Below are positions 6,908 through 15,054 of a stretch of 34,394 nucleotides of DNA, piece after piece. Position numbers and translations under genes: made by a program. The notes beneath the pieces are model-generated. The model searched no databases, was not told the DNA's origin, and saw only the letters and a list, made by a program, of their open reading frames with translations. Numbering within the stretch: position 1 is the first letter of the stretch; the number at the start of each line of letters is the position of its first letter. Location of the stretch: positions 1-34,394 of the forward strand of contig JANXPB010000067.1 of assembly GCA_025357545.1 (NCBI GenBank), written 5' to 3'. This stretch comes from Holophagaceae bacterium. GTDB lineage: Bacteria > Acidobacteriota > Holophagae > Holophagales > Holophagaceae.

Positions 6908-9604
6908 GTGATCCTTATCCACGCGCCGGGCTTGGCGCCGCAACGGCTTGAGATCTCCCAGGACCGTACGGTGATCGGGCGGGTGGCTGGGGATATCGTG
7001 CTGCCCGACCCGCTCTGCTCACTAACCCACGCTGAAATTCTGTTTGATGGCAAATCAGTCCGGCTGAAGGACCTTGGCAGCACCAACGGCACCTTCCAGA
7101 ACGGCCAGCGCGTGACCGATCTGGTCTGGAAACTGGGATCGAGCATCCAGATCGGGGGCCACCGGCTGGAGTTCAAAGAGATTCTTCCGGCCTCCGTGGG
7201 GCCTGGTGGCACGATCGTAGCCGCCAACATCGAGGCGCTCAGCGCATTGCCTGTCCAGTTCTATGTCCTGGTCATCTACCCCCCGGACCAAGCTCCCCTT
7301 ACGCAGAAATTTTTCCAGGCCCGATCGGTGGTGGGGCGAAAAGAGGGCGACATCGTGTTGGCGGACCATGGGTGCTCCTCCACCCATGCGGAAATCCTTT
7401 TTGATGGCAGCACCGTGCAAGTCAGGGATCTGGGCAGCACCAATGGCACCTGGTGCAATGGCGAGCGCATCACCGAAATGCTGTGGGCCCCTGGGGTCAC
7501 GCTCAAAATCGGCGCCCACAAGCTGGAGTTGAAGGAAATCCATGCGGCAGCGGCGCCCAAGGTTGGCGCACCGATCCTCAACGACCCCGGTCTTGGGGGC
7601 CCACAGGACCCTCCTAAGCCCGCATCCACCGGGAGACCCCCGAAGAGTCTGTTGGTGGCCGGCGCCGTCCTCGCCCTCGGCGTCCTCGGATTGGGCGGTT
7701 GGCTGCTGGCGCGGGTGCTCGGGTTTGAATTGGGAGGGGGCGCAGACTCTCGACCCCAGCTTTCCGAATCCAGAGAAGCCACGGTGCAGTTTGTCTGGTT
7801 CGCGGGACAGGCGGGCCCCACTGCCACCGGAGGGGTCGCTCCCGCACGCATTCGCGTGGGCCCGAACAAGACCGGCACAGTATCCGTCGGAGTTTCCGAG
7901 GAATTCGCCGGCGGGGGCGGCAACCAGTGGCGCACGGCCATCTGGCTTGCGGCCTTCAACGCCACCCGGGCGGTGGGGGCCTCCCTCGCGGATTACGAAT
8001 TCAATGTCCATGTGGGCGGGCATACGGATGGGCCTTCGGCCGGCATGCTGACCACATCGGCCATGTTGGCCCTTCTGCGGGGCAGGGAGATTAGGCCGGA
8101 CACCACCATGACCGGCACCATCAACCCCGATGGCACCGCCGGCCCCGTGGGTGGGATTGTTCAAAAGATGGAAGCTGCCAAACAGGCTGGCCTCAAGCGT
8201 TTCGGCTTTCCCATCGGATGCCGCAACCACAAGGATCTGAAAACGGGCCAGGACGTGGACCTCATCGAGGTTGGCCGGCGCCTGGGGCTGGAAGTCAAAG
8301 AGATTGGGGACCTCAACGAGGGCTATGAGTTCCTGACCCATGACAAGCTGCCCCGCATCGAACCTATCGCCGAAGCGGAAATGGAGCCCGGTCCACAGAC
8401 GCAACTCCAGTTGCGGGCCAAGCTCCAGGTCTGGAAATCGCGCATTGAAAGAAAAGCCTCAGAACTAAAAAAGGAAGCCAAGGCCTCGGGAGTTCCGCCC
8501 CAGGTCTATGGGCCCTTGCTGGCCGAGGCCGACAAGGCCTATGAGGCCGCTAAGCGGGACGAGCGGAATGGTTTCCTCATCTCGGCGCTCCAGGGCTACG
8601 TCCAGACCGCGCTCTCGTATTCGGTGGCCACCCGGGTGACGACAGCCTACGCCTTCATGATCAAAGGCGATGAATCCGGCCTCATTGAATCCATCCAATC
8701 CGGCTCGGAGATCAAAGGTGAGATTGATGCCTTGGGTCAGGAAATGGAAATCAAGACCCAAGCCAAAACCCGTGGCGGGCAACTGAACACCACCTATGCC
8801 TTCACGACTTACGTCAAGGCCCGGGCCTCGGCCCTGATCGCTGATGATTTCCTGGCGGCCTCCATTAGTCTTCTGAAGGACATCCAGGGACGGAAACTCC
8901 TGCTTAGACAGGAGAGCCTAGGCACGCTCATGACGCGCATCACCCTCCCCATGCGGTTCTACGAAATGTCCAAGGTCTATCTCGAATTCGCCAAGGATCT
9001 TCAGGACTTGATGACCGAGGAGGGCGACACCAAGCCCCTCAGTGCACGGTTCGTGGATCGCTCGTCGACTTGCTATGCCTCTGGAGCAGCCGCGGTCCTG
9101 GCCTATTTCGATGCGCTCATCACGGAGGAGGCGGCGAAGGTCAAGGGGCTTTCCCTCGAGGAGGCCCAGGCCCAAATCGCCACCCGGGAGATGGATTATT
9201 TCCTGGCGCGCAAAGCGAAGGCGCTGTCGGAATACACCGGTAAAAACGGAATGAACGAAGGTGTGAAACTCATGCGCCTGGCAGCGGCCAGCTCTGCCTT
9301 GCTCGATGGCGCCAAGCTCGTGAATAAATGGTATTCACTCGGTGGGAGCTATGACGCCAATGGTGGCGTGGTCCTGGAAAATCGCCGGGCCCTCACCGCC
9401 CAGCTGGAACTGGCCCGGCGCAACGCCAGGGAAGCGGCGGCCCGGGCCAAAGATGCCGTGGGGTTCGTCCCCACGCCGGCGCGGCTGGCTTACCAGGTGG
9501 CCGGCGCCCGCCGGGAGGGCAATGACAGCGAAAAGCTGACGGCCCTGGCTTCCTATTGGCAGGCCACCTTCTGGAGCGAATTGGCGATTTCCTCGAGCAA
9601 GTAG
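6908..9604 (+). CDS. Membrane protein with two FHA domains and a Lon-type (S16) protease domain
   Basis: An 898-residue protein. FHA domain 1 is at about 1-92 and FHA domain 2 at about 118-212; each shows G-R near the start, a THAEI block and GSTNGT, the residues that bind phosphothreonine peptides. A Pro/Gly linker leads to one transmembrane segment at about 247-270 (LLVAGAVLALGVLGLGGWLL). Residues 290-470 form a Lon-type proteolytic domain: Ser377 in DGPSAG and Lys420 in GGIVQK are 43 residues apart, the same spacing as the Ser679/Lys722 dyad of E. coli Lon. There is no AAA+ ATPase module. The C-terminal 400 residues are largely helical and unrecognised. The start is a GTG at 6908 without a good ribosome binding site; no in-frame ATG lies between it and the upstream stop at 6872. 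The predicted topology puts FHA inside and the protease outside the inner membrane, as in YlbL-type PDZ-Lon proteins. Confidence 0.9.
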   Translation: MILIHAPGLAPQRLEISQDRTVIGRVAGDIVLPDPLCSLTHAEILFDGKSVRLKDLGSTNGTFQNGQRVTDLVWKLGSSIQIGGHRLEFKEILPASVGPGGTIVAANIEALSALPVQFYVLVIYPPDQAPLTQKFFQARSVVGRKEGDIVLADHGCSSTHAEILFDGSTVQVRDLGSTNGTWCNGERITEMLWAPGVTLKIGAHKLELKEIHAAAAPKVGAPILNDPGLGGPQDPPKPASTGRPPKSLLVAGAVLALGVLGLGGWLLARVLGFELGGGADSRPQLSESREATVQFVWFAGQAGPTATGGVAPARIRVGPNKTGTVSVGVSEEFAGGGGNQWRTAIWLAAFNATRAVGASLADYEFNVHVGGHTDGPSAGMLTTSAMLALLRGREIRPDTTMTGTINPDGTAGPVGGIVQKMEAAKQAGLKRFGFPIGCRNHKDLKTGQDVDLIEVGRRLGLEVKEIGDLNEGYEFLTHDKLPRIEPIAEAEMEPGPQTQLQLRAKLQVWKSRIERKASELKKEAKASGVPPQVYGPLLAEADKAYEAAKRDERNGFLISALQGYVQTALSYSVATRVTTAYAFMIKGDESGLIESIQSGSEIKGEIDALGQEMEIKTQAKTRGGQLNTTYAFTTYVKARASALIADDFLAASISLLKDIQGRKLLLRQESLGTLMTRITLPMRFYEMSKVYLEFAKDLQDLMTEEGDTKPLSARFVDRSSTCYASGAAAVLAYFDALITEEAAKVKGLSLEEAQAQIATREMDYFLARKAKALSEYTGKNGMNEGVKLMRLAAASSALLDGAKLVNKWYSLGGSYDANGGVVLENRRALTAQLELARRNAREAAARAKDAVGFVPTPARLAYQVAGARREGNDSEKLTALASYWQATFWSELAISSSK

Positions 9605-9719
9605 CCCTCTGGCCAGGCGGTGCTCACGATACCTGTACGCAGATCCAACCCAACTCCAGGACAGCTCATTCAGCCGCACTTGTTTGGAGCGGGAAGGCCC
9701 AAGGGCCTAGACTGTACCC

Positions 9720-10139
9720 ATGTCCTTCACACCCGGTTCCAAGCACGGCCAGATGGCCGACATCAACATGACACCGATGATCGACGTGATGCTGGTGCTG
9801 CTCATCATCTTCATGGTGGCGGCCCCTATGTTGACCACGGGTGTGGACGTGAACCTGCCTGAAGCCAAGACCGGCAAGAGCTTGGAATCCGAGGCCCTCA
9901 CCGTCACCTTGACCGAGGATGGCCGGATCCAGTTTGGCAAGACCTTCGTCCAGTTGGGCGTGCTGCAAAAGCAGTTGCGGGAGCAGGCCAAGCTGGACCG
10001 CAAGCGGCCGGTGATGGTGCGGGCGGACCACAACCTGCCCTATGGCCGGGTGATCGCCGTGGTGGACAGCATCCGCGAGGCGGGGTTCTCCCAGGTTGGA
10101 TTTGTCACCCAGGCCTCGCTGGAAACTGAAGGTAAGTGA
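9720..10139 (+). CDS. ExbD/TolR-family proton-channel subunit
   Basis: A 139-residue inner-membrane protein of the ExbD/TolR family. With ExbB/TolQ, these subunits turn the proton gradient into force on TonB or TolA. A short cytoplasmic N-terminus precedes one transmembrane helix (about 17-37), starting with the family signature MTPMIDVMLVLL. The Asp in it is the conserved proton-carrying residue. A periplasmic domain of about 95 residues follows and ends near ASLETEGK. Its stop overlaps the start of the TonB-like gene by one base (TGATG), so the two are translated together. No ExbB/TolQ gene is found next to it, although it is usually the preceding gene in such operons, so the partner must come from elsewhere. 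The gap from the FHA-Lon gene is 115 bp. Confidence 0.9.
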   Translation: MSFTPGSKHGQMADINMTPMIDVMLVLLIIFMVAAPMLTTGVDVNLPEAKTGKSLESEALTVTLTEDGRIQFGKTFVQLGVLQKQLREQAKLDRKRPVMVRADHNLPYGRVIAVVDSIREAGFSQVGFVTQASLETEGK

Positions 10140-10966
10140 TGTCCCAGGATCTGCAGGCCCTCCTCCAGGAGCGCGCGGCGCTGGGCCGGACCAGGCCCGG
10201 CGTGGCCCTAGGGCTGGGCGCTGCGGTCTTCGCACTCCAAGCCGGCAGCGTGGCGTTGTCCATGGTCCTTGGCCAGAACAGCGCCGCCGTGCCTGAGCCG
10301 AAAAAGGTCACTTGGGTCACGTTGCCGGGGGTGGTGACGGGCCCCAGCGGGGGCAGCGGTCCCCAGCAGGTGGGTGACACGGGACAGCGCATCCGCCGGG
10401 TGGAAGAGGTCGCCCCCAAGGTCACCGAGAAGCCCGTGGGCCGCATACCGGACGTGGTGGGGACCACCAAAGTGTCGGCGCCGATCAAGGGGACCAGCTC
10501 CGATTCCTCCAGCAAAGGGAAGAGCGCCGATTTCTCCAAGGGCAAGACCGCTACGGCCAACCCCAAGATCGGCGCGGCGGGGCAGGGTGATGGCAGCGGC
10601 ATCGGCGTCGGCGTGCCCATTCCCGGCCTGCGGGCCAGCGGGGCCAGCGATGGAGGAACCGGGCTGGTGGGCGGCCTGGACCAGGCCAATTTTCCCTACG
10701 CCTGGTATGTGCAGAACATGCAGAACACCGTCATCCGCAACTGGAGCCGCACCTCCAACGCCCAGGGCCGCGTGGGCGTCTACTTCCGCATTCTTCGGGA
10801 CGGCACCCTGGAAGGCTGGAAGGTGGAGAGCCCCAGCGGCAACTACGCCCTGGACCAGAGCGCCATCAACGCCGTGCGCCGCACCGGCCACATCCCCGCC
10901 CTGCCCGACGATTTCCAGGGAACCGAACTGGGTGTGCATTTCTGGTTCACCTACTTGGGGAATTGA
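10139..10966 (+). CDS. TonB-family energy transducer (TonB/TolA C-terminal domain)
   Basis: A 275-residue protein with the three-part layout of TonB-like transducers. One transmembrane helix near the N-terminus (about 21-44, GVALGLGAAVFALQAG) follows a short cytoplasmic part. A long Gly/Ser/Lys/Pro-rich linker (about 55-180) is suited to span the periplasm. The C-terminal domain is TonB-like (about 185-275), with the pattern GRVGVYFRILRDGTLEG, then 'ALDQSAINAVRR' and 'PALPDDF'. It would link the proton channel in the inner membrane to an outer-membrane receptor or to the Pal/peptidoglycan layer. The ATG at 10139 overlaps the ExbD stop. The gene ends 18 bp from the convergent short-chain dehydrogenase gene. 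A TolA-type role is equally possible. Confidence 0.85.
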   Translation: MSQDLQALLQERAALGRTRPGVALGLGAAVFALQAGSVALSMVLGQNSAAVPEPKKVTWVTLPGVVTGPSGGSGPQQVGDTGQRIRRVEEVAPKVTEKPVGRIPDVVGTTKVSAPIKGTSSDSSSKGKSADFSKGKTATANPKIGAAGQGDGSGIGVGVPIPGLRASGASDGGTGLVGGLDQANFPYAWYVQNMQNTVIRNWSRTSNAQGRVGVYFRILRDGTLEGWKVESPSGNYALDQSAINAVRRTGHIPALPDDFQGTELGVHFWFTYLGN

Positions 10967-10984
10967 GGCCCTGGGTCTCAAGCT

Positions 10985-11833
10985 CTAATTCAATCCGTAG
11001 CTTTTCCGCAGGAGCCACTCCCACGCCGGGGCCGGGAGCACGGCCTTGGCCCAGCCCGCAAGCCGGGCTTCGGGGCGGATGAGGATGCGGCGGGGTGGGT
11101 GTTTCCGGGTGAGAGCCTTCAGAATGCAGCGGGCGGCCTGCTCGGGGCTTCCGGCAAAGCGGTCCGCATGGCTTGCCCTGGCCTTCATGAAATTCGCGAG
11201 AAGGGGCTCATAGCAGGTGCCTTGGACCCGTCCGGGGAGATCGCCCCAGGCGTGGGCAAGGGTCTCGCGAAAGGAACTGGCGATGGCCCCTGGCTCCACC
11301 AGCACTACCGGGATTTCTTTCCCGATTTCGAGGCGGAGGGTTTCCGCCAGCGCCACCACCGCGTGCTTGGAAGCGCTGTAGGGCCCCGCGAGGGGGATGC
11401 TCAGGCGCCCGAGCATGGAAGCCACGTGGACGATGCGGCCTTCGCCTCGGGCGGCATTGTCCCGAATGAGCGGCAGGAACGCATTGGTGACCGCCTGGAG
11501 ACCCACCACGTTGGTTTCGAATTGCGCCCGAAGCTCTTCAGGCCGCAGGAATTCCAGGGGCCCCATCTGTCCGTAGCCCGCGTTGTTGATGAGGGCCACC
11601 AGCCGCAGATCCGCACAAGCCGAAACCGCCGCAGCAATGCTCTCGGCCGAAACCACGTCCAGGCTGAGGCAGCGTAGATCCTCCCCGCCGGGCAGATCCT
11701 CGAGATCGGATATGCGCCGGGCGGTGGCCACCACGCCCCACCCGACGCCCCGGCAGGCACCCACCAGGGCCTTGCCAATGCCTGTGGAGCAGCCGGTGAT
11801 GAGGACGAATTTCCGGGATCCAACCTCACTCAT
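10985..11833 (-). CDS. Short-chain dehydrogenase/reductase (SDR)
   Basis: A 282-residue classical SDR that uses NAD(P)H to oxidise or reduce an alcohol/ketone; the substrate cannot be read. The dinucleotide-binding motif TGCSTGIG is near residue 15. NNAGYG follows near residue 95. The catalytic Ser is in HVASMLG and the YSASKHA motif gives the Tyr and Lys. The downstream VEPGAI block is also typical. I chose the ATG at 11833 over the longer frame from 11878 because GGAAGG lies seven bases upstream and the protein then starts close to the first beta strand. The C-terminal part (RKHPPRRILI..) resembles SDRs annotated as oxidoreductases of lipid or retinol type, but this is weak evidence. It is 88 bp after the small exported protein gene and may be read from its own promoter. 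Confidence 0.9.
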   Translation of the reverse strand: MSEVGSRKFVLITGCSTGIGKALVGACRGVGWGVVATARRISDLEDLPGGEDLRCLSLDVVSAESIAAAVSACADLRLVALINNAGYGQMGPLEFLRPEELRAQFETNVVGLQAVTNAFLPLIRDNAARGEGRIVHVASMLGRLSIPLAGPYSASKHAVVALAETLRLEIGKEIPVVLVEPGAIASSFRETLAHAWGDLPGRVQGTCYEPLLANFMKARASHADRFAGSPEQAARCILKALTRKHPPRRILIRPEARLAGWAKAVLPAPAWEWLLRKSYGLN

Positions 11834-11921
11834 GCAGGTACCTTCCCAATGGAAAAGAGGCCAGAAGCGCGCAGCCACCAGCCTCCAGTTTCCAGTTCTG
11901 ACGCGAGTCCGGGTATTAACC

Positions 11922-12236
11922 TCAGGCGGCCTTCTTTTTAGGCGTAGCTTCCTTTTTGGGTTCAGCTTTCTTGGCGCCGGCCTTGGACTCTATTTCCGTG
12001 GCGGTCATGGTGTAGTACACGGTGACCTTGTCGCCCTTCTTCAGGGCAGTTGCGCCCTTGGTGCCTTTGGGCAGATTGATCTGCCAGGACTCGCTGCCTT
12101 TCTGCACGGTGATGCTATCAGCGGTCATATCCGTGATGGGGCCGGTCACCTGGTAAGCTTTGGCGCCTGCTGCGTAGCCAAGGATGGTACTGGCCAACAG
12201 GCCGGTGATGACGAGGGTGATGGTGCGGATGCGCAT
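11922..12236 (-). CDS. Small exported protein with a Lys/Ala-rich tail
   Basis: A 104-residue protein. Residues 1-24 are a signal peptide (ITLVITGLLASTILGYAAG). About 60 residues then form alternating strands (YQVTGPITDM.., ADSITVQKG, ALKKGDKVTVYYT), resembling the small beta-barrel (OB-like, DUF5666-type) exported proteins. The last 20 residues are Lys/Ala/Pro repeats (KKAEPKKEATPKKKAA), which could bind nucleic acid, acidic polymers or the cell surface. The start is supported by AGGAG seven bases before the ATG. It lies 44 bp after the alpha/beta hydrolase gene on the same strand. Its role is unknown. Confidence 0.75.
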   Translation of the reverse strand: MRIRTITLVITGLLASTILGYAAGAKAYQVTGPITDMTADSITVQKGSESWQINLPKGTKGATALKKGDKVTVYYTMTATEIESKAGAKKAEPKKEATPKKKAA

Positions 12237-12280
12237 GGGAGGCTCCTAGGAACTGGGTGGAAGAATAATGCGAAAATAGA

Positions 12281-13150
12281 TCAGCGGAGCGATGTCGAAA
12301 GCCTGCCGCCGCCGCTGGCTCCTGACACGATGCTGGTCTCGAAGTCGTTGAACAGGATCTCAAAGGTGTCGGGGTCATCCCACATGATCCAGTGCCAGGC
12401 ATCCACGAAATAGGACACGGTGAACTTGGGGATGCCGTCGCATCCCAGCTGTTTTAGGGATTCCTTTTCTTTGGCGGGATCGGGTGACAGGACTGTGGAG
12501 GCGAATAGGGTCACGGGCACCTGGATCGCCGTGACCCGCGTCCCCAGTGCCTCGCTGCCGAGGGCCCGGGCATAAGCCTTCAGCACGGGCACCTGAACTT
12601 TCAGGGCATCCTGCACAAGTCTGGCTTTTTGGGTTTCACCCTTGCAGAGCCCCCCGAAGAAATCGCCCAGGGCTGCGCTGGGGTTGGTGTCCAGATCCTT
12701 TTCAAGCTTGTCCGTGAATGCCCTGGGAATGGGTGCCAGGCTGCTGTCCACCAGGATGACCCCGCGCACGGCCTTGGGGTCTGCCAAGGCGACCCGGATC
12801 GCGATGGTGCCACCAAGGCTGTGGCCAACGAGCAGGGCGGGCTCGACCTTTTGTTTGCGGATGAGCTTGGCGATCTCCGCGGCCACCGCGTCCAGGTCCA
12901 CGGCTTTCTCCTTCAACGGCGGCGCAGAGTTGTCCGCGTGGCCTGGCAAATTCAGGGACAGCACCGTATGGCTGGTCTTCAGCCGCTTGGAAATCTCGGT
13001 CCAGACCTCGCGATTGCCGCCGAAGCCATGGATCAGCACGATCCCTGGACCCTTGCCCTCCTTTTTGAAGGCCAGCTCCGAGGCTCCCGTCAGCGGAGCG
13101 CAGAGGACGGCAAGCATCAGGGCAGGAAGCCAGGGACTCATGGAGAGCAT
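12281..13150 (-). CDS. Exported alpha/beta-hydrolase
   Basis: A 289-residue alpha/beta-hydrolase with a signal peptide (residues 5-24, LPALMLAVLCAPLTGAS). The oxyanion motif HGFGG is at 41-45. The nucleophile elbow GHSLGG gives Ser111. The catalytic His is probably in VDAWHWIMWDDP near residue 257, placed as in haloalkane-dehalogenase and esterase members. Substrates are likely esters or similar, but none can be named. The ATG at 13150 has no clear ribosome binding site and lies 9 bp after the stop of the beta-barrel gene, so translation is probably coupled; the ATG at 13141 is an alternative start. The pairing of an exported hydrolase with a beta-barrel protein hints at a shared envelope role, by position only. 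Confidence 0.87.
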   Translation of the reverse strand: MLSMSPWLPALMLAVLCAPLTGASELAFKKEGKGPGIVLIHGFGGNREVWTEISKRLKTSHTVLSLNLPGHADNSAPPLKEKAVDLDAVAAEIAKLIRKQKVEPALLVGHSLGGTIAIRVALADPKAVRGVILVDSSLAPIPRAFTDKLEKDLDTNPSAALGDFFGGLCKGETQKARLVQDALKVQVPVLKAYARALGSEALGTRVTAIQVPVTLFASTVLSPDPAKEKESLKQLGCDGIPKFTVSYFVDAWHWIMWDDPDTFEILFNDFETSIVSGASGGGRLSTSLR

Positions 13151-13159
13151 GATGGGCCG

Positions 13160-13984
13160 CTAGAAAATTCTTACAAGGTTGAATCCAAGGGTCCAATCAC
13201 CGCCGCGGTTGGGTCCGATGCCGCGGTAGTCCCCCGAGAGCACCTGATGGGGGGTGGTGCCCCCCACATTGGTCGCCAGCAGCGTGAAGCGGTGCCCCTT
13301 GGTGCGGAAGGCGTAGCCCAGGGCCCAGCCGCTCTCCAGGCTGCGGGTGGTGGTGCTGTCGAGTTGAACCTGGAGTTCCTTCACCTTGGAAGGCCGGGGA
13401 TAGTACTCGCCCATGAGGCTATGCCGCTCGGCCATGTCCCAGCGCAGGCCGAATCCCGCGGTGGTGACTCCCTTGCGTTGGGTGCTGGTGGAACTCAAGT
13501 AGGTGGGAACCACCAGCAGCGTGACGCCTCCGCCGCTCCAGGACATGGGCACCTGGGCCGCTGTTCCCACCAGGCCCTCCCGGGCGTTGACCGTGAAGCT
13601 CAGGTCGCGGATGGTCTCGTCGTAGCGCTCGACTCTCACCGCCATGCGGAAATCAGGACGTGACACCAGCACCTGGTGCAGAGCGACGGTGAAGGTCTTG
13701 TTGTCAGGGGTGCGGTAGATCTGGAAACTGGTGCCGGGTGTTGAAGGCATCGCAAAGTCTAGCCCCAGTCCCGAGTTGGAGTTGCCGTCAAGGCCGAAAG
13801 CCTCCTTACTGTTGGACCGGGCCCGCTCCTGGAAGCGGTGGGTGAAGCGGTAGGCGAAGCTCGAATCCATGAGCCCCTGGGCCGTGGGCAGGTTCAGCCA
13901 GAGCGGGACTTCGCTCTGTTGGGCGAAGGCGAGGGTGGATGATGCGGCCGCGAGGGCGAGGCCGAGCAGGGCGGTAGGGCGCAT
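13160..13984 (-). CDS. Outer-membrane beta-barrel protein (DUF5777-like)
   Basis: A 274-residue protein with a signal peptide (residues 1-21, ending in AFAQ). The rest is made of alternating amphipathic strands with aromatic girdle residues, ending in the beta-barrel C-terminal pattern 'LGFNLVRIF' with a terminal Phe. The opening 'GLMDSSFAYRFTHRF' is typical of the DUF5777-like barrel family, which often sits beside respiratory or YceI-type genes. It lies upstream of the alpha/beta hydrolase with a 9-bp gap (one transcript). The next gene upstream, ccsA, ends about 140 bp away, leaving room for its own promoter. A transport or sensing role is possible but not shown. Confidence 0.75.
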   Translation of the reverse strand: MRPTALLGLALAAASSTLAFAQQSEVPLWLNLPTAQGLMDSSFAYRFTHRFQERARSNSKEAFGLDGNSNSGLGLDFAMPSTPGTSFQIYRTPDNKTFTVALHQVLVSRPDFRMAVRVERYDETIRDLSFTVNAREGLVGTAAQVPMSWSGGGVTLLVVPTYLSSTSTQRKGVTTAGFGLRWDMAERHSLMGEYYPRPSKVKELQVQLDSTTTRSLESGWALGYAFRTKGHRFTLLATNVGGTTPHQVLSGDYRGIGPNRGGDWTLGFNLVRIF

Positions 13985-14124
13985 TGGAACTCCGATTGTT
14001 GGGCCCTAGCTTGCCACAAAAAGAAGTCTTGGGCCTTGGGTCCTCGGATATTCGACAGCAGCCGCGGCACACCTGACCACGTTAGGGCCAAAGGCTGAGC
14101 CCTCACTGAGCCTCAAGCCTCCCA

Positions 14125-15054
14125 TCAATCCATCTGCTTGTTCACACCTGGGAGGTTCTGGCCTTCGCCGGGCGCCGGGCGCTCCGTGAAGCGGTGCATG
14201 GATTGGCTGCTGGCGGGCACAAGGCCCATGCCGAAAAAAACGAAGAGGACGAAGCCCCAAGCCAGGAGGCTGGCCCAGACCGCCTTGGGGCCCTTGAGGC
14301 CAGGCACGTGATGCATGTGCAGGACCCCGGCGTAGACCAGCCAGTTCAGCAGGCCCCAGGTCTCCTTCGGGTCCCAGCCCCAACGGTCGCCCCAGGCGCA
14401 CTTGGCCCAAAGACTGCCGGTGACTAGCCCACAGGCCAGCATGAAGAAGCCAAAGCGGATCCATTGCCGGTTCAGCGTCTCAAAATCCACCTCGGCCGAC
14501 CCTAGGGCCAGGGCCCAGAAGGTCCCCGGTTCAGGTGCCCCGTTGCCCTGCCTCAGCAGGGACAACATGCCCACAACGAAGGCAGCGGTGAAGGCCCCGT
14601 AACCCAGGAAATAAAACGTTGCGTGGGGCAAGAACCAGGCGCTTTGCAGGGAAGGGGGCAGGGTAGCGAGCTCGAAATCGGCCTTGCCCAGCGCCCAGCC
14701 CAGGGCCCCGCACAAGATGAGCAGCGACAGCAAGCCCCGGAGGCGGACCGGCTTGAGCCATTCCCCGCTGAGGGCTATTAAGCCGAACAGCACGCAGAAA
14801 TAGACGAGGGATTCAGCCAAGGTCTTGAAGGGAGGGCGGTCTGCCGCCAGACCATCGGTGATCAGCGTGTAGGCGTTGAGCCCCCAGGCCAGGGTGAACA
14901 AGAGCCGGGCGCCCAGGTAGATGCGATCCTGGACATCCTTGAGCCGGTGCGCGGCGAAGCTGGCGGCATAGGCCAGAAGGGCCGCGAAGTAGGCCAGGCA
15001 GGTGACCTGGAAGGCAGGCTCGGCCAGGACGAAGTTGGCGTAGAGCGAATGCAT
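14125..15054 (-). CDS. ccsA: Cytochrome c maturation protein CcsA (ResC)
   Basis: A 309-residue multi-pass membrane protein of system II cytochrome c biogenesis. With ResB it moves heme across the inner membrane and attaches it to CXXCH motifs of apocytochromes c. About eight transmembrane helices are visible. The heme-handling tryptophan-rich motif is present as WGDRWGWDPKETW, with conserved His residues in the flanking loops (LPHATFY, VLHMHHV). A longer frame runs into resB, but the ATG at 15054 overlaps the ResB stop by one base (TGATG), which marks the natural coupled start. It is the third gene of the ispH-resB-ccsA string. After its stop lies about 140 bp without a gene before the beta-barrel start. 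Confidence 0.93.
   Translation of the reverse strand: MHSLYANFVLAEPAFQVTCLAYFAALLAYAASFAAHRLKDVQDRIYLGARLLFTLAWGLNAYTLITDGLAADRPPFKTLAESLVYFCVLFGLIALSGEWLKPVRLRGLLSLLILCGALGWALGKADFELATLPPSLQSAWFLPHATFYFLGYGAFTAAFVVGMLSLLRQGNGAPEPGTFWALALGSAEVDFETLNRQWIRFGFFMLACGLVTGSLWAKCAWGDRWGWDPKETWGLLNWLVYAGVLHMHHVPGLKGPKAVWASLLAWGFVLFVFFGMGLVPASSQSMHRFTERPAPGEGQNLPGVNKQMD

Noticed and set aside
7055-8404. A 449-residue minus-strand frame opposite the FHA-Lon gene
   Set aside because: It shows no recognisable domain and mirrors the codon bias of the real gene on the plus strand.
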